A stretch of 64,000 bases of DNA from an uncultured Exiguobacterium sp. (lineage in GTDB: Bacteria > Bacillota > Bacilli > Exiguobacteriales > Exiguobacteriaceae). Location: NCBI GenBank assembly GCA_913775715.1, contig CAJYMC010000004.1, positions 62,001 to 126,000 of the forward strand, in the 5' to 3' direction. A program made the translations under genes and the position numbers. Of the stretch, positions 50,546 through 58,535 are shown in pieces (the first letter of the stretch is position 1; the number at the start of each line of letters is the position of its first letter). Below the pieces are notes generated by a model that was not told the DNA's origin, did no database searches, and saw only the letters and a list, made by a program, of their open reading frames with translations.

Positions 50546-51058
50546 ATGATGAAAAAAGTAGCGAAAATCATCGGGGTTCCACTCGTTTTATCTATTTCCT
50601 TCTCATTCGTGAGCCCTCATCAAACAGAAGCATTAAATGGTAATGAACCATCTTATTTTTACTATACTCCTGCAGGAAAGCCTGTCTATAAATCTACTAG
50701 TTATGGTTCTTGGATAGCGCAACCTGGCGCAATGCGCGGTCCAATAAAAATGGAAGTAAGTACTAAAACCAAAACGAACTGGAGCGTCACAGGTACAGGG
50801 GGAATTTCTCGCGGAACCATCGATGGCAATCTAGAGTTATTCTTCGGAAAAGAAAAAACAGTAACGACTACTGCTTCGCGTTCAATTCCAAAAGGAAAAA
50901 AAGGAACCTTTAAGAAGCGTTCTGTTTACAAGCATTACACGCAAAAATATGATCAATGGTTTACTACAGACGGTCATCGTAGTAAAACAGGTAAAACAAA
51001 GACGATTAAAATCAAAAGAAAATCAGATATAGAAAGTAAAATTAGCGTCACTAAATAA
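50546..51058 (+). CDS. Secreted Lys/Thr/Gly-rich protein of unknown function
   Basis: 170 residues; tandem ATGs follow AAAAAGGAGG. A Sec signal peptide (residues 1-30: MMKKVAKIIGVPLVLSISFS then FVSPHQTEA) precedes a mature part of about 140 residues, basic, rich in Ser/Thr/Lys and predicted beta. A repeated W-x-V-T-G-T-G-G-I motif and TVTTTASRSIPKGKKGTFKK suggest a beta sandwich or hairpin toxin-like fold, but I cannot place it in a family. The DNA is more AT-rich, and codons such as AAA, AGA and ACA are commoner, than in neighbours, suggesting acquisition. Confidence 0.82.
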   Translation: MMKKVAKIIGVPLVLSISFSFVSPHQTEALNGNEPSYFYYTPAGKPVYKSTSYGSWIAQPGAMRGPIKMEVSTKTKTNWSVTGTGGISRGTIDGNLELFFGKEKTVTTTASRSIPKGKKGTFKKRSVYKHYTQKYDQWFTTDGHRSKTGKTKTIKIKRKSDIESKISVTK

Positions 51059-51087
51059 TCAAACGATCCTGTTATTTTTTCTTCGAG

Positions 51088-51121
51088 ATAACTCTAGTCA
51101 TATGTCTAGGGTTATTTTTTA
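51088..51121 (+). terminator. Terminator after the secreted orphan
   Basis: ATAACTCTAG / CTAGGGTTAT with a G-T pair, around TCATATGT, then TTTTTT. Confidence 0.82.
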
Positions 51122-51123
51122 TT

Positions 51124-51180
51124 AAAAAATCCCCTTAACAGCAAGCAATTGTGTAGTTCACACTGCATCGTGTTAAAGGG
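51124..51180 (-). terminator. Terminator after the POT transporter gene
   Basis: CCCTTAACA / TGTTAAAGGG (one bulge) encloses a small inner hairpin GTGT-AGTTC-ACAC. On the minus strand it is followed by ATTTTTTAAT. Confidence 0.75.
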
Positions 51181-51230
51181 ACTATGAAGTTCTCTTTGAA
51201 ATCGATCCTCTAATATCTTAGGACTTTTTT

Positions 51231-52724
51231 TTAACGTATACCTTTCATTAGAACTTGCAATTTTTTCGAGAATGCAAGTAATAATAATCCGAAAAAGACA
51301 GCGACTAGACCAGTAATACCAAAATACATCACTTCTGTATTTCGATCGTAAAACTTAACAATTTGTGCGTTAACGGCTTGTCCTGTAGCATTCGTCATGA
51401 ACCATAAACTCATCGTTTGTGCCGAAAAAGCTGCTGGTGCCAGTTTAGTCGTAGCTGATAATCCAACCGGAGAAAGAAGAAGTTCACCAATGACGACTAA
51501 AAGGAAGCTGAATACTAACCAAAGCGGGCTAACTAAACCTTCTGTACCGAATAATAGCCCGGGAATCATCATGACGATAAAGGATAACCCAGCGAACATT
51601 AAGCCTAATGAAAATTTTTGAAGTGTCGTAGGTTGCCGATCGCCTAACTTAATCCAGATACTCGCAAAGACAGGAGCTAAGGCAATGATGAACAACGGAT
51701 TCACCGATTGGAAAAGTGCAGGACTGAATTCAAATCCTAAAAAACTTAGCTCGGTGCGCTGATCAGCAAATTTTGATAAGACATACGTTCCTTGCTCTTG
51801 GATAGCCCAAAAAATAACAGCTGCTAAGAACAACGGAATATAGGCATAGACTCTCGATCGTTCATCAGACGTAATTTTTGGACTTCGTATCATGAAATAG
51901 AAGTAAAAAATCGGAATAACAATCCCGAGAATCGTCACTACAAATGAGAAGGAGTTAATGGTTAACCATCCGATTGTCGCAGCAATCCATCCGATAATAA
52001 TGATACCGACTATAGAAACCGAAGCTGTTTTGTAAAAACGTGTTCGTTCTTCTTTAGACATCGGATTTAAAACATACTGACCAGCTTGACCAAGATTTTT
52101 TTTCTTAGTAAGCACAAATACAACTAATCCTAAAAACATCCCTACAGCAGCTACGGCAAATCCGGCATGAAAACCAGCTTGCAGACGTACACCATCTACA
52201 ACGATCGGAGATAAAAATGCTCCTGCATTGATTCCTGTATAGAAGATACTAAACCCAGCATCTCTTCGACTGTCTGTCTTACTATATAGATCTCCCACGA
52301 TATTTGAAACGTTTGGTTTCAATAAACCCGTTCCAATGACGATGAGTCCCATTGAAAAGAATAATGCTGTAGCACCTGCTGGTAGAGACAACACGATGTG
52401 ACCCGTCATGATGAGGACACCACCATAAAAGACAGTGCGTGATGTACCGAGTAATCGGTCTGCGATCCATCCTCCGATTACACCGGACATGTAGACAAGT
52501 GATCCGTAAATAGCCATGATTGAAGAAGCTAACTTTTCATCAATTCCAAGACCACCATCTTTTACAGAGTAGTACATATAATAAATGAGGATGGCACGCA
52601 TGCCATAGTAGGAGAAACGCTCCCAAAACTCGGTGAAGAAGAGGGTGAATAACCCTTTCGGATTCCCAAAGAATCCTTTTTGCGGAACGGTCTTATAGAC
52701 CTGATCGCGATCAAACTCTGCCAT
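51231..52724 (-). CDS. POT/PTR family proton-dependent oligopeptide transporter
   Basis: 497 residues from ATG 52724 after GAAAGGAG; the open frame extends further but has no better start. Twelve or more membrane helices. Signatures: FTEFWERFSYYGMRAILIYYM (the ExxERFxYY proton/peptide motif) in helix 1, and FSIFYTGINAGAFLSPIV (PTR2 signature 2) in helix 5. It imports di- and tripeptides with protons. The gene is visibly AT-richer than most of the window (for example 18 of 60 G+C in 51241-51300), suggesting separate ancestry. Confidence 0.93.
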   Translation of the reverse strand: MAEFDRDQVYKTVPQKGFFGNPKGLFTLFFTEFWERFSYYGMRAILIYYMYYSVKDGGLGIDEKLASSIMAIYGSLVYMSGVIGGWIADRLLGTSRTVFYGGVLIMTGHIVLSLPAGATALFFSMGLIVIGTGLLKPNVSNIVGDLYSKTDSRRDAGFSIFYTGINAGAFLSPIVVDGVRLQAGFHAGFAVAAVGMFLGLVVFVLTKKKNLGQAGQYVLNPMSKEERTRFYKTASVSIVGIIIIGWIAATIGWLTINSFSFVVTILGIVIPIFYFYFMIRSPKITSDERSRVYAYIPLFLAAVIFWAIQEQGTYVLSKFADQRTELSFLGFEFSPALFQSVNPLFIIALAPVFASIWIKLGDRQPTTLQKFSLGLMFAGLSFIVMMIPGLLFGTEGLVSPLWLVFSFLLVVIGELLLSPVGLSATTKLAPAAFSAQTMSLWFMTNATGQAVNAQIVKFYDRNTEVMYFGITGLVAVFFGLLLLAFSKKLQVLMKGIR

Positions 52725-52934
52725 ATGATCGGCTCCTTTCATCTGCCCTGAATAAGTGCATAATCCATCATCTTTTCCCGCTTTCCCCAAACGATAAGCG
52801 TGACGAAACAGATAGGATACGAATACACTGTTTTGCCTGAATTGTCTCACTTCTTTTTTTGTATATGAGACAGCACTTTACCATTCAACCGCAAATCATT
52901 TGATGAGTCAAATATTATTTATATTACAAGAATA

Positions 52935-52965
52935 ACAAAAAGAGCAGCCGATTACTCGACTGCTC
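52935..52965 (-). terminator. Terminator after the three-gene lipoprotein/GSPS operon
   Basis: GAGCAGCCGA / TCGACTGCTC (one mismatch) around TTAC, overlapping the stop codon of the last gene; on the minus strand followed by TTTTTGTT. Confidence 0.88.
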
Positions 52966-53599
52966 AGGATTGCATCTGTTTTGATTCGATAATTGTAATT
53001 CCAGGCGGTGCATGTAGTGTTTCGCGAATCATCGCCGCAGCGACTTGACCAGCTTCAATCGGAGCGATGGCACTCCGTTTCAACAACGGTCGCAACACCG
53101 TCGAAATTTTCGCAGCTGCCTGTTCGCCTAAACGAAACTCGTCTCGTTCTCCCAACAAGAGCGAAGGTCTGAAAATCAGTAACGTCTCGTATCCTAGTAC
53201 ACGTAATCCGTTTTCAGTGTCCCCTTTTACACGATTGTAGAAGGTTTTAGCATTCGGATGAGCACCAAGCGCTGAAATCAAAGCAAATCGCGTCGCTCCG
53301 AGGTCTAACAGTTCACGACCCAGTTCAACTGGATACGTATAATCAACCAGACGAAATGCCTCTTGCGATCCTGCTTGTTTGATCGTCGTACCCAGTGCAC
53401 AGTAGACGTGATCGACGACAGGTAATTCGATTTCTGTCACACGATCAAAATCAATCACCCATTCTTCTAGTTTTGGATGAAAACGACGCATCGGGCGGCG
53501 AACAAGAACATGTACCTCGCTATAGGCCTCTTCTGCCAACAAACGATCCACGAGTTCTTGTCCGACTAGACCGGATGCTCCTAAAATTGCTGCTCTCAT
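52964..53599 (-). CDS. NAD(P)-binding atypical SDR (NmrA/HTATIP2-like)
   Basis: 211 residues. Nucleotide loop ILGASGLVGQELVDRLL at the N-terminus, VDHVYCALGTTIKQAGS near residue 64, ISALGAHPNAKTFYNRVKGD with a Tyr-x3-Lys pair (YNRVK) near residue 120, and FRPSLLLGERDE. This is the HTATIP2/YbjT-like atypical SDR type, which may be a redox sensor or a reductase. It is the last gene of an operon, overlapping the GSPS-like gene by four bases. Its link to that enzyme is unexplained. Confidence 0.88.
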   Translation of the reverse strand: MRAAILGASGLVGQELVDRLLAEEAYSEVHVLVRRPMRRFHPKLEEWVIDFDRVTEIELPVVDHVYCALGTTIKQAGSQEAFRLVDYTYPVELGRELLDLGATRFALISALGAHPNAKTFYNRVKGDTENGLRVLGYETLLIFRPSLLLGERDEFRLGEQAAAKISTVLRPLLKRSAIAPIEAGQVAAAMIRETLHAPPGITIIESKQMQS

Positions 53600-54819
53600 A
53601 CGTTTCTCCCTCCTTCATGCTGTCGACCGATCGGTACGAAGTAGGAACGGTTTCCGGTAATCCGTTCTCCGGCACGTACACCAATCGCACTCGGTCTTCC
53701 CCCTAATATAAAAACACCGTACATGTACGCGACATCTCCCTCTTCCTGAAGTGGATACGTCGGTAATTCTCGATACGCTTGATAGATAGCCGGTTGATCG
53801 CGAAACGTATGCTGTTCATTCTTTAGCAGCACGTCTCCCTGTCCGTCATGGACTGTTACGGTATCCCCTTCGCGTCCGAAGATCGGTTTCTTAACGAATG
53901 GTTGTCGGCTTGAGATGAATGTATCTTCTGATAAGTATGTCGGTAAAAAATAACGCGCAATCATCGTATGATCCGTTTCACTCAAGTATGGATGCTTGGT
54001 TTCGTGTAACATCCAGATCAATGCAAGAACCGATTTGGCTTGCATTAAAAAAGCGGACGGCGGATTGATGATTTCGAGTCGCCCCGTCTCAACGAGTTGC
54101 AGGAGTAATTGTCCTAAATTTCTTCCGTCTTCATCCCGGTCCAGCAAAGCCATCTCGATTGGAAAGGTTTGTCGATATAAGATATCAATCCTTTTACCTG
54201 TTTCATCGTACAATCCCTCTTCCGGACGAATCTCTAATGCATGAAGTGGACAATACGTTGCCTCATCCCAAAACGACTGCAAATACTCGGTCGTCAGCCG
54301 ATCCTCGATATGGTCGCCATGTGAAGTGAAGACGACATGCGGAACCTGTTTCGTCCGATGTATCGCTGCTTCGATCGCACGACGGACTGTCGCTTTCAGC
54401 CATTTGTTTTCCCCGTCGTTGACACGTCCAAAACCTTGTTTTTCCGCTACGACATCATTGACTTCAAACACTTCCTTAATGAAGGTCGGCGTATCCGCGT
54501 TCCATTCCATGAGTGAAATACGATCTGCCGTCGCAATGAAATCAAAGCGACCAATGATAGTCAGCGGTCGCATCGTCTCGAGCCGTAAGAAGGGGAGACT
54601 TTCGACTGGGAATCCAAGCTCGAGTAGTGCCTGATCATCCATTGAGCGAAGAATCGGAAGCACTTTTTCAAATATCCGATACACTTCTTGCGCCGCGATA
54701 TGCAGTTGATCGATTCGTTCATCCGAGATGGGCATGATTTCCGTCACAGCATACGGTTCCCCGTCTAGCACATCCCAAAAACGATCGATGTCTCCATAAA
54801 AGGTCTGTCGTCTATTCAT
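53596..54819 (-). CDS. Glutathionylspermidine-synthase-like ATP-grasp ligase
   Basis: 407 residues, equal to the C-terminal synthetase domain of GspS and to E. coli YgiC/YjfC, without the amidase domain. Family blocks: LMEWNADTPTFIKEV near residue 102, FVKKPIFGREGDTVTVHDG near 310, and AIGVRAGERITGNRSYFVPI at the end. These bind ATP-Mg and the acceptor. True GspS joins glutathione to spermidine, but this organism appears to use bacillithiol, so the real substrate is likely different. Overlaps both neighbours by ATGA junctions. Confidence 0.92.
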   Translation of the reverse strand: MNRRQTFYGDIDRFWDVLDGEPYAVTEIMPISDERIDQLHIAAQEVYRIFEKVLPILRSMDDQALLELGFPVESLPFLRLETMRPLTIIGRFDFIATADRISLMEWNADTPTFIKEVFEVNDVVAEKQGFGRVNDGENKWLKATVRRAIEAAIHRTKQVPHVVFTSHGDHIEDRLTTEYLQSFWDEATYCPLHALEIRPEEGLYDETGKRIDILYRQTFPIEMALLDRDEDGRNLGQLLLQLVETGRLEIINPPSAFLMQAKSVLALIWMLHETKHPYLSETDHTMIARYFLPTYLSEDTFISSRQPFVKKPIFGREGDTVTVHDGQGDVLLKNEQHTFRDQPAIYQAYRELPTYPLQEEGDVAYMYGVFILGGRPSAIGVRAGERITGNRSYFVPIGRQHEGGRNV

Positions 54820-55154
54820 CCGCCGAAAAAGCCGGAAGACGAGCCTGTTCCGAATCCTTTTGTCTTCGTGTTATAACTCTTTACTGCTTTTGATTTCGGT
54901 GTATACCCTTTCGTTCGCATCGCACTGTGCATCAAGGCACGTGAGGCGAAATAACTACCACCCCAGTAATAGTAGCCTGAATGGGTCGACGAACTATCAT
55001 CACAGTACCAAACGCCTTCATCATTATCATACTCATAGTCATCACAATCCGGATCATCTGGTCGTTCCGCTCGTGCATCATCTGATCCACACCCACTCAG
55101 TGTCGTTCCGATCAACAGTGTCGCAGCTAGTGTTGCTTGTTTCATCCAATTCAC
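54816..55154 (-). CDS. Acidic lipoprotein with Gly/Ser-rich C-terminus, partner of the GSPS-like ligase
   Basis: 112 residues from GTG 55154, eight bases after GGAAAGGGGA. Lipobox LSGC gives a lipidated Cys22. The mature N-terminal part is strongly acidic with two cysteines (DPDCDDYEYDNDEGVWYC), then a Tyr/Gly/Ser stretch (HSGYYYWGGSYFASRA). The tail ends GFGTGSSSGFFGG. In E. coli a DUF1190 protein (YgiB) precedes the YgiC ligase and also has a Gly/Ser-rich tail, so this looks like the Gram-positive counterpart (inference). It is the first gene of the operon. Confidence 0.83.
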   Translation of the reverse strand: MNWMKQATLAATLLIGTTLSGCGSDDARAERPDDPDCDDYEYDNDEGVWYCDDSSSTHSGYYYWGGSYFASRALMHSAMRTKGYTPKSKAVKSYNTKTKGFGTGSSSGFFGG

Positions 55155-55292
55155 CGTCTCAGTCCCCTTTCCTGTTACTCTCGTTATGGATAGTATACGC
55201 TTTTTCGGAGAGAAAAGTTTCTTTGTTCTGCCGGAACTTTTTTTCCTTGAAGGTGGTAATAGTATCTATAGAATGAAAAGGAGGATTTACGC

Positions 55293-55736
55293 ATGTCACT
55301 TGCCTACTATGTTGAAGAAAATAGTGAATTCCATCCGATCTATCAGTATGATCGCTATGCGATCGAACCGGAAGAAATCATCGCCCATCAACTCTGCGAA
55401 TTCCATATCATCGAAGGACATCAATATGAGCTGCGTTCCAATGAGATGGCAGGCGATTACGATCAATTGATTGTTGATCACATCAAAGCATCGCCACGTG
55501 CAACAGAAGAACGTGTTTATCCACCTCACCAAATTCATATCGAGTTCAGACAGTATTTGTCCGACAGCGCTCAACCGCTCTTAAAGACATCAACGGTTCC
55601 GAATCACGTCCAAGCGATGCGTTTTTTAATCAAGGATAAGATTGAAGTCGAAGGACACGGTGTGTTTGAGCGTGACAGCTGCGAAATCGATATCGACCGG
55701 AATTGTTACGTCGTCTATCTCGCCGATACACTTTGA
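55293..55736 (+). CDS. Conserved-looking protein of unknown function
   Basis: 147 residues, acidic, no signal peptide or membrane segment. ATG follows AAAAGGAGG by eight bases. Predicted as alternating beta strands: YEEN-type N-terminus, EEIIAHQLCEFHIIEGHQYEL, IHIEFRQYLSDS and CEIDIDRNCYVVYLADTL. Three Cys are scattered. It is divergent from the lipoprotein operon and closed by its own terminator. I do not recognise a family. Confidence 0.75.
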   Translation: MSLAYYVEENSEFHPIYQYDRYAIEPEEIIAHQLCEFHIIEGHQYELRSNEMAGDYDQLIVDHIKASPRATEERVYPPHQIHIEFRQYLSDSAQPLLKTSTVPNHVQAMRFLIKDKIEVEGHGVFERDSCEIDIDRNCYVVYLADTL

Positions 55737-55749
55737 GACGTAAAATCAG

Positions 55750-55779
55750 GTCTCTTCATTTCCAAGAGACGTTTTTTTT
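55750..55779 (+). terminator. Terminator after the 147-residue gene
   Basis: GTCTCTT / AAGAGAC around CATTTCC, followed by GTTTTTTTT. Confidence 0.88.
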
Positions 55780-55822
55780 GGCATACTAGAAAGTAAGAAC
55801 GAATCAATCGAGGTGAACGAAC

Positions 55823-55996
55823 ATGAGTGAACAACCAAAAAAACTATCATTGCAAGAGGCAATGATCGAGCGCTTGAAAGCAAAAAAACAAGCGCAAACA
55901 AAACGTCCGACTGGCTTACAAGGGACACAAACGAAACAATTGACGAGCCAACAGACGAAAAAAGCGAACAACCAGAAAAAACGGACAGGCGTCTAA
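55823..55996 (+). CDS. 57-residue basic protein
   Basis: ATG 55823 follows GAGGTG. The product is 57 residues, strongly basic and Gln/Lys/Thr-rich: MSEQPKKLSLQEAMIERLKA at the start, then LTSQQTKKANNQKKRTGV at the end. The first 25 residues can form an amphipathic helix; the rest is probably disordered. It lies 31 bases upstream of the ABC-F gene with no terminator between, so they may share a transcript. Possibly nucleic-acid- or ribosome-binding, from composition only. Confidence 0.7.
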   Translation: MSEQPKKLSLQEAMIERLKAKKQAQTKRPTGLQGTQTKQLTSQQTKKANNQKKRTGV

Positions 55997-56027
55997 GTCA
56001 CAGGAATTCATGAAATAAGGAGCAATT

Positions 56028-57584
56028 ATGAGTATTTTAACGGTATCTAACTTAAGTCACGGATTCGGTGACCGCGCCATTTTCGAAAATGTCTCCTTCC
56101 GCCTGTTAAAAGGCGAGCACATCGGTCTCGTCGGTGCGAACGGTGAAGGAAAATCGACGTTCATGAATATCATCACGTCGCAACTTGAGCCGGATGAAGG
56201 AAAAGTCGAATGGGCGAAGCATGTACGCGTCGGTTATTTGGATCAGCACGCTGTCCTTGAAAAAGGATTAACGATCCGGGATGCGCTTAAAGGCGCATTC
56301 CAGTACATGTTCGACATCGAACAGGAAATCAATGATTTGTACGGTAAAATGGGCGAAGTCGAGCCAGAAGAACTTGAAAAGATGCTCGAAGAAGTCGGGG
56401 TTTTACAAGATATTTTGACGAATAACGACTTCTATACGATTGATGCAAAAGTTGAAGAAATCGCGCGTGGTCTTGGTCTCGATGAAATCGGACTCGACCG
56501 GGATGTACAGGAGCTCAGTGGTGGGCAGCGGACGAAAATCCTGCTTGCTAAACTTCTCCTTGAAAAACCGGATATTCTATTACTCGATGAGCCGACCAAC
56601 TATCTCGATGTCCAGCATATCGAATGGTTGAAACGTTACTTGAATGAATATGAGAATGCGTTCATCTTGATTTCGCACGATATCCCATTCCTCAACAGTG
56701 TCATCAACTTGATTTATCACATGGAAAATCAAGAATTGAACCGTTATGTCGGCGACTATGATAACTTCGTCACGATCCATGAAGCGAAGAAAAAGCAACT
56801 CGAATCTGCGTTCAAACGTCAACAGCAGGAAATCTCTGAGTTAAAGGACTTCGTAGCTCGGAACAAAGCACGTGTCTCGACACGCAACATGGCGATGTCA
56901 CGTCAGAAGAAGCTCGATAAGATGGATGTCATCGAACTTGCACAAGAACGTCCAAAACCAGAGTTCCACTTCCTCCAAGCACGAACACCAAGTAAATTGA
57001 TGTTCGAAGCAAAAGGTCTCGTCATCGGATACGATGAGCCACTCTCTCGTCCTCTCGATCTGACGATTGAACGCGGACAGAAGATTGCCTTGTATGGTGC
57101 GAACGGTATCGGGAAATCGACGTTGCTTAAGAGTTTGCTCGGTGAAATTCCAGCTGTCTCAGGTGTCGTTGAGCGGGGAGAAAATCTGCACATCGGGTAC
57201 TTCGAACAAGAAGTCAAAGAGAAGAACTCGAATACGTGTATCGAAGAGATTTGGAATACGTTCCCGTCTCTGACACAACAACAAGTGCGTGCTATGCTCG
57301 CAAAATGTGGGTTGATGACGAAACACATCGAATCGAAAATCGAAGTGCTCAGCGGTGGGGAAAAAGCAAAAGTCCGTCTTTGTAAATTGATGAATACGGA
57401 ATCGAACATCCTCGTACTCGATGAGCCGACGAACCACTTGGACGTCGAAGCAAAGGAAGAATTAAAACGTGCGTTACAAGAGTATAAAGGAACCGTCCTT
57501 TTGATCTCACACGAACCAGAATTCTATGAAGCTGTCGCGACAGATTTATGGAACTGCGAATCATGGACGACAAAAGTATTCTAA
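56028..57584 (+). CDS. ABC-F family ATPase
   Basis: 518 residues with two tandem ABC domains and no membrane segment. Domain 1: Walker A GLVGANGEGKST, signature QELSGGQRTK, Walker B ILLLDEPTNYLD. Linker (about 240-325) with the basic helix AFKRQQQEISELKDFVARNKARVSTR that reaches into the ribosome E site. Domain 2: LYGANGIGKST, VLSGGEKAK, ILVLDEPTNHLD. Both Glu residues are present, so it can hydrolyse ATP. This is the type found as a housekeeping translation factor in Bacilli, not an obvious resistance gene. AAGGAGC precedes ATG. Confidence 0.94.
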   Translation: MSILTVSNLSHGFGDRAIFENVSFRLLKGEHIGLVGANGEGKSTFMNIITSQLEPDEGKVEWAKHVRVGYLDQHAVLEKGLTIRDALKGAFQYMFDIEQEINDLYGKMGEVEPEELEKMLEEVGVLQDILTNNDFYTIDAKVEEIARGLGLDEIGLDRDVQELSGGQRTKILLAKLLLEKPDILLLDEPTNYLDVQHIEWLKRYLNEYENAFILISHDIPFLNSVINLIYHMENQELNRYVGDYDNFVTIHEAKKKQLESAFKRQQQEISELKDFVARNKARVSTRNMAMSRQKKLDKMDVIELAQERPKPEFHFLQARTPSKLMFEAKGLVIGYDEPLSRPLDLTIERGQKIALYGANGIGKSTLLKSLLGEIPAVSGVVERGENLHIGYFEQEVKEKNSNTCIEEIWNTFPSLTQQQVRAMLAKCGLMTKHIESKIEVLSGGEKAKVRLCKLMNTESNILVLDEPTNHLDVEAKEELKRALQEYKGTVLLISHEPEFYEAVATDLWNCESWTTKVF

Positions 57585-57591
57585 GTCACGC

Positions 57592-57635
57592 TAAAAAAAG
57601 ATGGGATGCCCAGAAGGGTATCTCATCTTTTTAGT
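57592..57635 (+). terminator. Terminator after the ABC-F gene
   Basis: AAAAAGATG-GAT-CCC / GGG-ATC-CATCTTTTT with mismatches, around AGAA, then T-tract. Confidence 0.85.
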
Positions 57636-57715
57636 TCACACACTTAATCATTGCATGATTGTGCATCTTCACGCACACTAGGACTTAGAAAATGGTTATG
57701 AAGGAGCGTGTTTTT

Positions 57716-58501
57716 TTGGAAACGATCACGAAAAAAGCAACATTATCCTATTTACATGTTCCAAGCGGTGGTTCGGAACAGTTAATTGCTCGCCTCTATT
57801 CTCCTGAACATACAGAGGATGCTCCACTGATTATCCTCTTTCACGGATTTCCCGGGAAACAGTTGAACATGGACTGGGCAGTTCAACTTCAAAGCGCAGG
57901 ATACCATGTGCTTGTCACGTCATATCGTGGAACGATCGGAAGTCCTGGAACCTTCCGCTTCCAACATGTTTTGGAAGACGCGACCGCGACACTACAGTAT
58001 GTCTGCTCCGAGTCTTTCGCTACCGAATACGGCATCAAGGCAGATCAAATCACCGTCGTTGGTCATAGCATGGGTGGCTTCGCCGGTCTGCATGCTTTTG
58101 CTGAGACACCGGAAGCTGCACATTATGTCGGAATCTCTCCATTTAATTTCGGACTCGTCGGTCAACTTGTCCTCGAACATCCGGAATACGAGTCAGCGCT
58201 TCACGGTGTGCTCGATCGAGGGGCTGCTTTCTTAAACGGTGCCGTCGCCGATGCATTACTCGATGAGTTAAAACAGCATCATGCGACCTGGAACTTACTG
58301 ACGCTAAAAGAACGTTTAGCCAATCGCTCGATGTTGCTCATGACGTCAGAGCGGGACGAAACATCGATCAAAGCACTTCACCATGACTTATTGCTATCAG
58401 ACAGTCCGTTTGAGGAATCAATCGTCGACAGTGATCACAACTATATCGAGAACCGGGATGCTGCTTTTAACGAATGGACGGCTTGGCTCGCACGACAATG
58501 A
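57716..58501 (+). CDS. Cytosolic alpha/beta hydrolase (esterase-like)
   Basis: 261 residues from TTG 57716, nine bases after AAGGAG; ATGs upstream lie before or within that site. Oxyanion segment IILFHGFPGKQLNMDW, nucleophile elbow VVGHSMGGFAGLHAF near residue 122, Asp in SERDETSIKAL and His in SDHNYIENRDAAF complete the triad. It resembles dienelactone-hydrolase/acyl-esterase-like enzymes of Bacilli. Substrate unknown. Confidence 0.88.
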   Translation: METITKKATLSYLHVPSGGSEQLIARLYSPEHTEDAPLIILFHGFPGKQLNMDWAVQLQSAGYHVLVTSYRGTIGSPGTFRFQHVLEDATATLQYVCSESFATEYGIKADQITVVGHSMGGFAGLHAFAETPEAAHYVGISPFNFGLVGQLVLEHPEYESALHGVLDRGAAFLNGAVADALLDELKQHHATWNLLTLKERLANRSMLLMTSERDETSIKALHHDLLLSDSPFEESIVDSDHNYIENRDAAFNEWTAWLARQ

Positions 58502-58535
58502 AAAGAGCGCTCAGCGTACGACTGAGCGCTCTTTT
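58501..58535. terminator. Bidirectional terminator overlapping the end of the cytochrome gene
   Basis: AAAAGAGCGCTCAG / CTGAGCGCTCTTTT, 14 perfect pairs around CGTACGA. The right arm is also the last codons of the leftward gene at 58511. Confidence 0.93.

Noticed and set aside
56028..57584. Antibiotic-resistance ABC-F
   Set aside because: No leader attenuator, no mobile context, and the sequence is of the housekeeping type with an NCESWTTKV-like end.
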